Below are positions 29,004 to 39,994 of a stretch of DNA of 64,000 nucleotides, piece after piece. The stretch is from Chlorella sorokiniana (lineage: Eukaryota > Chlorophyta > Trebouxiophyceae > Chlorellales > Chlorellaceae), in NCBI GenBank assembly GCA_025917655.1, contig CP084620.1, positions 1,364,001-1,428,000 on the forward strand, given 5' to 3'. Position 1 is the stretch's first letter; each line of letters opens with the position of its first letter. Position numbers and translations under genes: made by a program. The notes beneath the pieces were generated by a model. That model did no database searches. It was not told the origin of the DNA and saw only the letters and a list, made by a program, of their open reading frames with translations.

Positions 29004-31799
29004 ATGACATCTCCCACCGACACTTGCGTCAAGCGGCACCGCCTGCCCGCCCGAACCGGCGTTGCGCTTCAATTGCTCCTTCTCTTGCAGCCTGCCATCG
29101 TGCCCGCCGCCGACGACCCCACCAGCCTACGCCCTTCACCCGCCGATTCAGTGCGGCGCCACCGCGGGCGGAAATCACGGGCGTGCCTGGGTTTGCGGGC
29201 GCGCTGCCGTCGCGGCACTACGGCGGCTACGTGACGGTGGACGAGGAGCGGGGGCGTCACCTCTACTACTACTTTGTGACGTCGGAGCGCAGCCCCGACA
29301 CCGACCCAGTGGTGCTCTGGCTCAACGGCGGCCCGGGCTGCAGCAGCTTTGACGGTGCGCGCCGCGGCCACGCCGCCCTCCCCGCCCGCCCTCCCCGCCC
29401 CTTGAGCACCGCTGCCTGGCCCGCTGCAGGATTTGTGAACGAGCACGGGCCTTTCTTGTTTGCCTTCAAGGGCGGCAAGGACGAGAGCGGGCGGCGCCTG
29501 CAGGAGCTGCAGCTGACGGAGAACCCGCACAGCTGGAGCAAGGCGGCCAACATGCTCTACGTCGATTCGCCTGCGGGTGGGCGGCCGCGCCCTGCGGCCC
29601 GCCAGCTGCCGTCAGCCTTGCTGCTGCTGTCAGCACCCTTCCTGAACCGTAGCAATGACAAACTCGCGCTGTGGTCCCTCCCCCTGGTCGCAGGAGTGGG
29701 CATGTCCTATTATGGTGGGTCGCCCCATCCTGGCCGTTGCCCGGGCAGGGAGGTGCACCAAGCGCTTGCCGGCTGGCCTTACGCTGTCACATGCCCAAGG
29801 GCGGCTGGCGACGCCGCTGCTGCTGCGCCCCCACGCCGCAGAGACCAAGCAGGACCGCCGCACCAACGACACCCACACCGCCGCCGACCTCAACACCTTC
29901 CTGCGCCTCTGGTTTGACCGCTTTGCCGAGTTCCAGGTGCGGCGGCGGCGGCAGGGTGTGTGTGTGTGGTGTGCGTGTGTGTGTGGGGGGGAGGGGACCT
30001 TGTTAGTAACTGACCTGCGGCCCACTTGCTCGCTCCCCTGTGCTGGCCTGCGCGGACCGGTGCGCCGCAGGCCAACGACTTCTTCGTGGCGGGCGAGAGC
30101 TACGCGGGGGTGTACGTGCCGCTGGTGGGCCGCGCCGTGCTGGACGGCAACGAGGCGGGGCAGGAGCCGGCGCTGCGCCTGCGCGGCTACATCGTGGGCA
30201 ACGGCGTCACCGACGAGCGCTTCGACGGCGACGCGCTGGTGCCCTTCGCCTACGGCAAGTCCCTCATCAGGTGCGCGGCCGCCTCCTGGGCGCAGCGCGA
30301 ATCGCTGAGGCGCTGCCGGCTGCCGGCTGCCCCACCGGCCCCAGCCGCCTCCTTACTGCCCCGTGATGCCCCGCCCGCAGCCACGAGCTGTTCCACGAGG
30401 CCATGCACGAATGCCGCGGCAGCTTCTGGAACGCCAGCGGCGGCAGCCCCTGCGACAGAGCCATCGACAAGGTCTACGACGCCAGTGAGTGGCAGGCTGC
30501 TCCCTGGCCCCCTGGCGATTTGCTGGGTCCAGCAGCTCGTGCGTAGCCTGCCTGAGCTGCCTGCACCCGCCCTGCCCAGAGCCTGCCACCGCAGCCTCCC
30601 GTTACCCACCCAATCCATCCCCCACCCCGCTCGGCGGCCCGGGTGCCAGACAAGTTAACACCGGCCCCCACCCGGTGTGTGTTGCCGCAGTTGCTGGCCT
30701 GAACCTCTACGACGTGCTGCAGCCCTGCTACCACGGCCGCAACCCGTACCGGAGCGCTGCAGAGCTGGGCGCCGCGCTGGCCACCTATCGGCGCTGGCCC
30801 GCGCTGGGCGGCTTGCGCAACGGCCCGGTGGCCGGCTGGGTGGAGCTGCTGGGGCAGCTGGGCCACACCCCGCCATGCCTGGACAGCAGGTGGGGTTGGG
30901 GGAGGGGGCAGGGCCGACGGGCTCTCGGCCTGCCGCCTCCGTGCTCGGCCTCCTTGCTTGCTGGGCCACCAGGGCGGCTGGCGGTGCGTGTCGGCCACCC
31001 CTGCGCCTCTTCCTTTCCCCCAACCGCTCCACAGGGAGATGTGGGCCTTCGCCAACGACCCCGCCGTGCGGCAGGCCATCCACGCGGAGCCGATCGACAA
31101 GATCGGCGCGTTTGACGAGTGTGAGCGCAGCGGCGCAGCGGCTCCCTGCTGCTGCCGACGCGGCCGCAGCCGCGGCTGGCTGCCGTTGCGTGGGATGCCA
31201 GCTGCCCTTCTGCCTGCAAACACTTTTGACAGTGCCGACAGCTGCTCGGCTGGTCCACCCACGATTGCACGCTGCCCTGGCGCCGCGCAGGCACCAACGG
31301 CGCGCGCATCAGCTACACCCATGACGCCGGCTCCATGCTGCCCGTGCACCGCTACCTGATTGAGAAGGGTGAGCCCGCCTGCTGCCCCCACTGCGGGGGT
31401 TCACCGGTGACGCCGCCCTGCCCAGGCCACCAGGCCGCTGCTGGATGTCAGGGCGGCGCTTTGAGAGCGCTGCGGGCGGCCGAGCGCCGTTTGGGGCATC
31501 ACCGCGCGTCTTCCCTGCTGCCTGCAGGCCTGACGGCGATGGTGTTCAGCGGCGACCACGACATGGCGGTGCCCCACACCGGCAGCGAGGCGTGGACGTC
31601 GTGGCTGGGGCGCCAGCTGGGCGTGGAGCGGCCGTGGGCGCCGTGGCACACGGGCGACCGCCAGGTGGCGGGCTACGCGGTACACTACCGGGGCCTGGTG
31701 TACGCCACGGTGCGCGGCGCGGGCCACATGGTGCCAGAGTCCAAGCCAGCCGAGGCGCTGCACCTCTTTGCGCGCTTCCTGGCCGCCGGAAGCCTCTGA
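29004..31799 (+). CDS. S10 serine carboxypeptidase (cathepsin A-like), secreted or vacuolar
   Basis: Removes C-terminal residues from peptides in an acidic compartment. ATG 29004 opens a signal peptide (RTGVALQLLLLLQPAIVPAA) but lies in a different frame from the mature domain; a one-base correction near 29140-29160 joins them. The mature part begins EITGVPGFAGALPSRHYGGY, then VVLWLNGGPGCSSFDG (about 29310-29350), FVNEHGPFLF and NMLYVDSPAG. The catalytic Ser is in GESYAGVYVP (about 30095), the Asp in VFSGDHDMAVPHTGS (about 31545) and the His in GAGHMVPESKP (about 31715). At least eight introns; one starts at about 29938 with a GT-rich tract. Length and motif order are normal for S10. Confidence 0.88.
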
Positions 31800-32196
31800 C
31801 GGCACCCACCGGCAGCCACGCTGACAATGGCGCCAACTGGTGCATCTGGTGTCGCCAGCAGCAATGTGGTGATGGTCAGCGCAATGTCTCTGTCCCATTG
31901 CTATTTACTACGGCCATGCTTTAGCACCTGAGCTTCAGCACCTTTTGTGATGGCACTGCTAGAAAGGTCCACAGCTGCCGCTGCCCTTCCGGCGCAGCTG
32001 GCACAGAAGGCAGGCTTGCAAGGCTTGCAACAGCGCTTCGCAACTGTTTATTCCCTGCGTTTTTTGACCTCGCTACTCCCCAAAGGTTGGGCGTTAGTCA
32101 AACGCGGGTGGGAGACCTGTTGCTCTCTCGGGTGCTGTCTGCTCGTTTTCAGGCAATTGAAACGTTGGCCGGAGGCAGTTGATCAGGAAAGGAAGC
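31800..32196. other. Carboxypeptidase 3' UTR and promoter of the patatin-like gene
   Basis: About 400 bases between two plus-strand genes. I see no gene and no TGTAA signal. Confidence 0.4.
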
Positions 32197-34054
32197 ATGT
32201 CGTTTGCTCCAGCCAAACCTCAAGTCTTGGGGTCGGTGCAGCAACCATTCGCAGCTCCCAGGCGACCGCTGCGCGTCAGTGCGGCAGCCACTGGTGTTCT
32301 TGCACCAAGCAGCAAGCCCCAGGACCGCGAGAAGCAGTCCTACAACGGGCAGCGGCGGCCAGCGGCGGTGCCGCTGCCTGGCTGGCTCCGCTCGGAGGAC
32401 GGGCAAGCCACGCCTGCCACGCCAGCTGAGCTGGAAACCGGCACCACCGCAACGCAGCAGCCCATCCTGTCCTTTGCGGGCGGCGGCATTTTCTTCTGGT
32501 GCGTCGCTTGCCAGGGCATGCTCCAGCCAGGCATCGGCGGTTGCTGGCGGGGGCTGGCGGTTGATGCAAGGACGGTCGGGAGTGCGGCCGTTGCGCACGC
32601 TGGCGCTGGGGCCATGCGTTGCGCTGCGACTCCAAGCGCCTTGCTCTGACCTGGGTGCAGGTGGGAGCTGGGCTGCTTGCGCTACCTGCACCGCCATTTT
32701 GACCTGAGCAAGGTGCAGCTTGTGGGGGCATCGGCAGGTGGACTCATCGCCACGCTGGCGGCGTGCGGCGTGGATGAGGACAAGGCGGTGAGGAAGGGGA
32801 GGGGAGCGTGATTCAATCGTCGCTGTGAATTTGTGCGCCAGCCGGCTGGGTGGGGGCATGAGGGCTTGCACAGGCTGTCACCACCCGTGGCTCACCGCCG
32901 CTCTGCCTCCCCCTCCGCCCTTGCTCCGGCCTGCCAGGTGCGCGTGGCCAACCGCCTGGCACAGGAGTACGGCGTGTTTGAGCGGCCGGCGGGCCTGGCT
33001 GGCATCTGGGGCGAGCTCATCCGCGCCTGGCTGGACGCGCTGCTGCCCGAGGATGCGGCGGCGCGCTGCGCGGGGCGCGTGCGCCTGGTGGTCACAGAGG
33101 TGCCCTCGCTGCGCCTTCGCTACGTGGAGGACTTTGAGTCCCGGGAGGACCTCATCAACGCAAACAGTGAGCGCGCTGGGGGGTGAAAGGGGGGCCGCGC
33201 GCCCCGCCGGCGCCGGCTGCCAGCCCCAGCATCCAGCACCCGCGCTCCTGCGGGCCACGTCAGCCGCTCGCTGGACGCCTCGCTCTCACCCGCGCCGCCT
33301 GCCGCCGTCTGCGCCCCCCCCGCAGTGGCCTCTGTGCACATCCCTTTCTTCCTGGACGGCGCCGCCACCAGCACCTACCGCGGCAGCGCCTGCATCGACG
33401 GCTCGCTCTGGGACTTCCTGCTCTCCGACAACTCCGACCTCATCAAGTGCCAGGGCCAGGCGTGCGTGGTGGACTATGTGAGCCGCGGCCCGCGCTGGCT
33501 GCCTGCCGGGACACACATGCCGCGGTGCTGTGGCTGGCCGTGCATCGCACCCACTGCCGCCACCCGGGCGCATGCTTCCTCCTGGTTGGGCTGCTTGGCT
33601 CTTGTTTTCCGGTTGGGGCCTGCGCTTCTTTTGTGCCTGAGCCGGCAGCAAGCGTGCGCCCCCCCACCCACACACACACACACACCAACACACACTGCCG
33701 CCGCCCGCAGTTCAACGACGACCAGCTGAGCTGGAGCCGCCTGGACTTCATCAAGCTGGCGGACCTGGAGCAGGTGCAGGCCTTTGTGCAGAGCGGGTAC
33801 GACTACGCGCAGCGCACAGACGCGGCAGGTGAGCGGGGGCGGCACTCCAGCTGCCGGGAGCGCGGTTCCCGCCGCAGCAGCTGCGCCGCGCCTGGGCTTG
33901 TTTAATGGCCAGTGCACAAGACTTCCTACCTCGATTCCTTGCAGGCGACTTTTTCGAGCGCACGCTTGGCGGCCTGCGCAAGGGCCCTGTGCGCAGAGTG
34001 CTAGAAGTGCCGGTGTGGGGCCTGCGTCGCACGCTGGCTTCCATCGATGGCTAG
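32197..34054 (+). CDS. Patatin-like phospholipase-domain protein
   Basis: Starts at ATG 32197 (MSFAPAKPQVLGSVQQPF); the first 45 residues are Ser/Ala/Arg-rich and could be a transit peptide. The patatin domain shows the oxyanion-hole strand ILSFAGGGIFFW (about 32465), then WELGCLRYLHRHFDLSKVQL, and the nucleophile elbow GASAGGL (about 32730, G-x-S-x-G). The second dyad residue should be the Asp of CIDGSLWDF (about 33395); DGS replaces the more common DGG. C-terminal exons encode FNDDQLSWSRLDFIKLADLE and a last exon ending WGLRRTLASIDG. Likely an acyl-hydrolase acting on membrane or storage lipids; substrate unknown. One intron ends with a CA-rich tract just before the acceptor (33661-33710). 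Confidence 0.78.
33665..33697 (+). repeat. CA microsatellite before a 3' splice site
   Basis: A run of CA units lies about 15 bases upstream of the acceptor that precedes FNDDQLSWS. Confidence 0.8.
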
Positions 34055-34638
34055 CGTTGTGCGGCTATTGCGGGCGACGCCTGTGGCGCCCTTGTACTCC
34101 AGCTTTATGTTGCTATTTGAAATGAGAGTATGCTCTCTCCTTCGCCCGTCTACACCTTCTATGCCGATCTAATGTTCGTCTATAAGATCATGACACTTGA
34201 GGCCCGCCCCGCCGCCGCGCGCGCGCGTGCCCCCCCCACACGCCCCGCCCGCCTCGTACCCGCCGCCTCTTCTCCGCCCCCACCACCCACCCTTTTTCCT
34301 CTTTCCCATCACCATTCACTAACGCGGCCCAACTCCGTGTCTGCTCTCACTGTATGCACTGAATCGCAACTTCAATGTGTCTTGCGTGCAGCAGCCAATT
34401 CCGTGGTTCCCTGCTGCCAGGCTGCAACCCCATTGAACACGCGCCGTTTGCGCAGCTTTTGGTATAAAACCTCATTGCCTTGCGCCACTGTACTGTAGTC
34501 CGGCGCAGCCTCATTTCATGCAATACGACTGTCATGTGAGCCATGCCACTCCTCAGCATCTTACAGGGGCGGTCCAGGACCAAAAGCCGCTCCCAGCATT
34601 TCCACGCGGCTGCTGGCTGGCTCGCCAGGCAGCGCCGC
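34055..34638. other. Convergent 3' region
   Basis: Gene-free stretch between convergent stop codons. It holds a pyrimidine-rich stretch (34240-34320). A minus-strand TGTAA at 34565-34561 lies 75 bases past the stop of the minus-strand gene and is its likely poly(A) signal. Confidence 0.45.
34561..34565 (-). terminator. TGTAA poly(A) signal of the 34639-36190 gene
   Basis: TTACA on the plus strand, 75 bases beyond the stop codon. Confidence 0.5.
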
Positions 34639-36190
34639 TCACCACTCCACGCCCGCGGCCTCGGCGTAGTTGACGTCGTCATCGGACGAGTCGTCGTTGG
34701 CGGGGATCAGGCCCTTCTCGCGGAACCAGGCGAAGCCGGCGTTGATGGCGTCGTCGCGCTGCGGAAGGGGGGGGGCCAGGGAATGCACGTTCAAGGCAGC
34801 AGCAGGGTCCGACAGAACACAGCAGTGGGGGCTGGCTGTAGGAGTCCAGCACCAGAGCAGCGCCGCGTGCTGGTGCAGAGCAGAGCAGGCGGTCGCTCTG
34901 CCGCCGCAGTGCTGCAAGCGCTTGCCGGCTGCCCGCGGCAGCCCGCATGCACCTGCTTCAGGGGGAAGCGGCCGGCGTCCTGGTTCTGGGCGGACCACCG
35001 CCTTGAGGGTCTCCTCCGTCTCCTCAATGATCTGCGCTTAGAGGGGGTGGGTGAAGGCCACAAGGGCAGGGAGGTTGGGGCGCTGACAGGGCCCCAACAA
35101 TGCCCGCTGTGGTCGGTGCGCACAGGCGTGGCTTCACAGCTCAAGCCAGGAAACCCGTCTATGGAGCATCCGCCAGCCCTTAAATGAAAACCAGCTGGAA
35201 TTCACCCTTTTAAGGCGTTTTTCGCATCGACTGCCCCCCCCCAAAAAAAATCATTGCGTGCGCGTCCTCCCTCCAACCTCACACTCGTCTCCCCACCCCA
35301 ACCCCAGCCACGCCCACCTCGTGGCCCTCCACGGGTGCCAGCACGGCGGTGGCCCACTCCTTGAGGCTGACGCCCTTGGACTCGGCCAGGGCCTTGGGCA
35401 GGTGGAAGTACACGGCCAGCTGCTTGTCACCGGCAGACAGGAAGCACTGCGGGGGAGCGGGGGCATCGATCGAAACAAGTGGCGGACGTGATCTTGATGA
35501 AACTTGCTCCGTAGCCTTCTGTGCCACACAGCTGCCGCCGCACCAACCGCCAGCATCGAGCACCTTGCCCAGGTCGCCGGCGCCGCCCTTGCGCTCCTCA
35601 GCAGCCTCGTCGACGGGGACGTTGGCGCCCTCCATCACCTGGGCATCAACGGCAGGGCAAGGAAAGCGGCAGGGTTCAGCAGCAACAGCAGGGCCAGGCA
35701 GGGCGGAGGAGTGTAAGGGCATCGCCGGCGCCTGGCAGGCATGCACCCACATTGTGCCGATAACTGTCAAACAGGGGACAGAGCGCTTGTTGCATGGCGC
35801 TACCATGTGCCCACCTTCTCCAGCAGTGCCATGTCACCGTTGGGGGTGTCCACTGCCAGGTTGAAGAAGCAGACGCCGCCCATGGCCGCCACACCCTGCA
35901 GCAAGGCAGCTCGAGGCGGCGGCGAGACAGGCAGGTGGGGCGCTGACAACCACCGCAAGGCGGGGCGGCTTGAGAGCCGCCACTCAGGAACAAGCATGTG
36001 CTTAATGATTGAGGGTGAGGGCTGGCGCATCAGGCTGCTTTTGCAGCCGAGCATGCTGATGGCGGCAGGGTGCGGCATGCTGCCAGCCCTGCACCGATCG
36101 ACGCCTTGCTCATGCATGATGGGCGCCAAGTCCCACCTGCAGGTCCACGCCCTTCTTGCCGCCCTCCTTGAAAGCTGCCTTGTCGCTCAT
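34639..36190 (-). CDS. Small acidic soluble protein, family not recognised
   Basis: I reconstruct about six exons, giving a protein of roughly 170 residues. It starts MSDKAAFKEGGKKGVDLQ at 36190 with a clean GT donor after CAG. Later exons read GGVCFFNLAVDTPNGDMALL (about 35870), VMEGANVPVDEAAEERKGGA (about 35640), CFLSAGDKQLAVYFHLPKAL (about 35450) continuing into SKGVSLKEWATAVLAPVEGHE, IIEETEETLKAVV (about 35030), and the last exon DDAINAGFAWFREKGLIPAN ending in an acidic tail, DVNYAEAAGVEW. No signal peptide or membrane segment. The well-formed strands and helices and consistent exon phases argue that it is real. The intron at about 34760-34930 carries the 12-bp palindrome. Confidence 0.65.
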
Positions 36191-36469
36191 TGTGCTGCGG
36201 CTCTGCCAAGAGGAGCTGCTTGGGACCGTGCAAGATGGAGTTGAGGGAAAGAGGAAGCTTGCATCGCCGCAGCGACCTTTCAGCGCTGCACGCAGCTTTC
36301 CAGCTCCCCCCGTGGATGCTGCCGTCGCCGCCAGCACGGTCCCATGCTGGACACCCAGGAATCCCTGGATGTCCCGGGGTGCAGATCGCGAGCCAGGAAC
36401 CGACATTAAGGTCACACGATGCAGAGCGAAGCAGGGATGCAGAGCAAGACAGCAAAGAGTCCTGCCTCT

Positions 36470-38615
36470 TCAATCGTCGTCGCTGTCGCTCATGACGACC
36501 TGCCGCCGCTGCTTCACGGCCGGCTGCTCCCGCTGCTTGCCAGGCGGCGCTGCATCGTCTGCCGCCGCTCTGGACGCGCTGCCGCCAGCCCCATCTTCAT
36601 TATCGTCCTCATCCACAATGAAATCCTGTTGGGAGTGCAAAGGGCAAGGAGAGTGGGTGGCAGCAGGCGTGGGGTCAGCAGCGCCACGTCGCGTCCCCGC
36701 CCAGCTCAGCGACCCACCTTCATCTCATCAGCATCCTCCTCCTCCTCCTCCGCCACCTCCTCCTCCTCGTCTTCGCTCTCGATCCGCCTCCGCTTCCCTC
36801 CTGGCAGCGGCGCGCCGCTCTTTGCCGCCGCCAGGCGCGCCGCGCGAGCCTCCTCCTCCGCCTCGTCGTACGCGCGGGGCGGCCCAGCATGCGCTGCCGC
36901 TGCGAATCCTGCAGCTCCTCGGCCAGACCCTCCTCATCCAGCTCCTCGTCCTCCTCCAGGTAGCCTGACGGGGCACAAAGCGGGGAAGGGAGGTGGGGTG
37001 ACCCGCGCCAGCGCGGGCGTGCGGGATGGCCAGCGCCTGGAGGCCTGCCAGCAGAGCAGCACATGGCAGGGCGCTCCACAGGAGCTGAGCAAGGAGTGCA
37101 GGGCGCCGCTCCGCACTGGAGGCAGCCAAGGCAACCCCTGCCCTCTCACTGGCGTTGAGCTGCTGCGGCGGGCGCGAGCGCGGCATGGAGGGCAGCCCAA
37201 ACTTGCGCATCGCCTTGTGCTGCTTCTCCGCCAGCTTCTCCCTGCCGCGGATGCGCTCCGCCTCCGCCTTCTCCTGCTCTGCTTTGAGCTTCTTGGGGTC
37301 CACCAGGGTGGTGGTGGCGCGCACCTGGGGCAGCACAGGCCCGGGGGCGGCAAGGGGTGAGGGCATGGAGGGGCGGACGGCAGCAGCCCTGCGCCCGGCC
37401 ACGACAGGCAGGGGCGCCCCAGGATTGGTGCGGCGCGCACCTTTTGCTTCCTGACGTGCAGCTTGTCGGCGGCCGCCCGCATCTGCCTGTGCAGGTTGCT
37501 CTGCAGCGAGGCCGGCTGGAACACCATCTTGCGCGCCAGCTGGCCCTGGCCCTGGATCAGCCCCGGCAACCGCACGCACATGTAGCTGTGCTCGTTGCTG
37601 CACGGCGGGAGGAAGGGGTGTGTTCACGGGTTTATGGGCAGGGGGAGGGGCGCGCTGCCGCCAAGGCAGCCCCGCGAGCGGCCAGCAGCCGCAGCCCCAG
37701 CCCGGCACAGCGCTCCGCCGTCCCCGTGGCTCACGAGGTGTCAATCTCCTTCACGTCCAGCACCTCCTCCCCCACCATCAGCTGGAGGCTGCCGTCGCTC
37801 CAGCGCACGAAGCGCGCGTTGCTCTCCCGCACTTGGTTGCCGTCGTCGTCCACTGCCCATCGCCACCTGCAGGCGGCAGCAGCAGGCAGGGTGTGGGTGC
37901 GCATGCAGGCCCACGCAGCCCCACATTACTGCTCCTCATGCGTGGTTGCTTGTGGGAGCCGTTCCTGCCTGCCCACACGTGCCCCAGCGTGCACGCGCCT
38001 GATGCAGTTCAGGTCTCTGAGGCGCACGCGTTGGAAGCCGCGCTCATCCACCTCCACCTCCGCCCCCGCATCAAACGTGTCGGGGTCAAACGGCCGTGCA
38101 TCCACGCCCAGGATGTTGGGCAGCTTCACCAGGCGCAGCGTGTCCTGGGGCTGAACGTCGTGCGTCTCGAGATCAACGTAGACGGGAGGCCCACGGGTCG
38201 GGCCAGGGCTAGGGCTCCTGCCGTAGCGAGGCGGGCAGCAGCGCCAGTGTGCACATGAGCGCGGCAATCAGCCCCAGAGAAAACCAAGTAACCATGACTA
38301 CAGTGCATATCAATGGATGGCTGACTGGAGCAGAGCAGCAATCACTACTGACTGAAACTATGACACCAGACGGAGCAGCAGGCACCTCGCTGGGTAGTCC
38401 TCGTCCTCGTCCTCCCCAAGGGCTTGGGTCAGTCTATTGACGGGTTCTGCCGGCTTGTCATCCTCATCTGAGCTGCCAAACAGGTCTGTAGCTGGTGCAG
38501 GGGCACCGACTTGCTGCTCAGGCGACCCATCCCTGTCGGCCTGTCTTTGGTCGGCTTGGGGTGCGTCATCTTCGCTTTCGCTGCCAAACAAGTCCTTCAC
38601 TTGATCTTCCGCCAT
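36470..38615 (-). CDS. LEO1: LEO1, Paf1 transcription-elongation complex subunit
   Basis: LEO1 is a nuclear subunit of the Paf1 complex, which travels with RNA polymerase II and supports histone modification during elongation. Start at 38615: MAEDQVKDLFGSESEDD, typical of LEO1 acidic starts, with a second DLFGSSDEDD. The core domain follows: PPVYVDLETHDVQPQDTLRL (about 38200), VKLPNILGVDARPFDPDTF, RLRDLNCIRRWRW, VRESNARFVRWSDGSLQLM (about 37810), NEHSYMCVRLPGLIQGQGQL (about 37580) and TLVDPKKLKAEQEKAEAER (about 37290). The C-terminus is a charged tail (DFIVDEDD, ending SDSDDD at 36470). A missing C at 36876-36879 is needed to read the acidic AYDEAEEEARAARLAAAK helix. Confidence 0.9.
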
Positions 38616-38958
38616 GCCTGTCACAAGTGGAGGCGACCAGCAATTCTGGGGCGGCGATCGAACGCTTGCTGGCGTCAAGAAGATTGATTAGCAAATCACA
38701 GCGTTACGGTTGTCATCTGACATCGCAAATACTGCAAACAAGTCTGCCAGCTGCACAGCAGGCCGCAGCAGCAAAGGAAGAGTTGTCGCTTACCCTGAAC
38801 AGCGGGGCTTCTTCTTTTCATTCCGGGCATATCAAGTGCGTAGTGCCACTGCAGGCGCCTGTAGCATCGTTCAGCCACCAACCCCAGACCCACCCGGCGC
38901 TTTCCGCGACCCTTAAGGCTTCACAAGGCACCACAAGGGACTAGCCGAGAAGGCGACG
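38616..38958. promoter_or_regulatory. Bidirectional promoter region, LEO1 / NDUFS6
   Basis: 343 bases between divergent start codons, AT-richer in the middle (38640-38760). It must serve both genes. No TATA box is evident. Confidence 0.5.
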
Positions 38959-39764
38959 ATGCTGAGCAGGCGGCTTGCCGCACAGGCGCCTGCCTGGCTG
39001 CGGGCAGCGGGGCCTCGCGGTGCGGCCGCCGCAGCGGGCGAGGTCGCTCCTGTGAAGCCCAGCGAGGACGGCACCACCACCACCACGCAAGGCCAAGCGT
39101 TTGTGGGCGACCTGCGCTCCACCAGCGCCCTGATGGTGGGCGATGGCGTCTTTGACCACACAAGGAAGTGGCTGCAGGTGAGGGAAGGTGGGCAGGAGCA
39201 GCACTGGCTGGCTGTTTGAGCCTGAATGCGTTTCTTTCTTGTGAGCAGGGCAACCACAAGTCACCCATGGAGTATATCCAGAGCAGCGAGCCGATTGAGG
39301 TGCAGGGCCTGGTGGTGGCCTCCTACGGATGTGAGTCGGCCTCAAGCAGCGCACATAGCAGCTGAGGGCAGCCAGCCTGTCCAGACCGCCTCGCTGCTTC
39401 CCTGGCTGGCCGGCTTGCTGACCAGGTCGACATTTCGCTGCTGCAGATGATGACCCTGCTCTGGGGTGTCCTGTTGAGTACATCAACCTGAAGGTGGGAG
39501 GCATGAACGACGGTAGTCTCCTGCAGGCAGATCAGGCCAGAGTCTGTTCAGCCACATCAATGCTTCCTTCTTGCACCGTCGACTGCAGGGAACCAGCCGT
39601 GAAAACCCTGCCGTCTGCAAATACACAGGTGTGCACCAACTTTGGCATGTCTTTGACATTCACAGACGATCACAGGTGTTGAGGATGAACTCACGACTCT
39701 TGCAACCCTGGCTGCAGGCAACAAGTACTACAGCAATGCCTGGAAAGGTGGCGGTGCTCACTGA
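38959..39764 (+). CDS. NDUFS6: Mitochondrial complex I subunit NDUFS6 (13 kDa)
   Basis: A zinc-binding accessory subunit of NADH dehydrogenase, needed for late assembly. Start MLSRRLAAQAPAWLRAAGPR is a typical mitochondrial presequence. The mature part reads HTRKWLQ-GNHKSPMEYIQSSEPIEVQG, which follows plant NDUFS6 closely, then VVASYGYDDPALGCPVEYIN and, after another intron, ENPAVCKYTGNKYYS. Four introns, all GT-AG, with consistent phases (last exon 39720-39764). Odd: plant NDUFS6 has GHPVEF and CKYCG, so the His is replaced by Cys and the final Cys by Thr. The zinc site therefore looks altered. Confidence 0.85.
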
Positions 39765-39891
39765 GGTTGTTGCAATTGGATAGCATGGAGCCGCTCCCTC
39801 TTAGCACTGCCTGCAACTACTGTGGCCTGAGGCTGCATGTTGCTATCAGCTGTGGCGCCAAGACATCTCTTATCCACCCTCCCATGCTAAC

Positions 39892-39896
39892 TGTAA
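39892..39896 (+). terminator. TGTAA poly(A) signal of NDUFS6
   Basis: TGTAA 128 bases after the NDUFS6 stop. Confidence 0.5.
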
Positions 39897-39994
39897 GCAA
39901 AAATACAAGCCGATGGGCCGGCAGATGCTGCGCAGACTGATCATTGCCCAAGAATCAGATAGCACTGGGCTGCAAGGACGGCTGTATCACGCTG

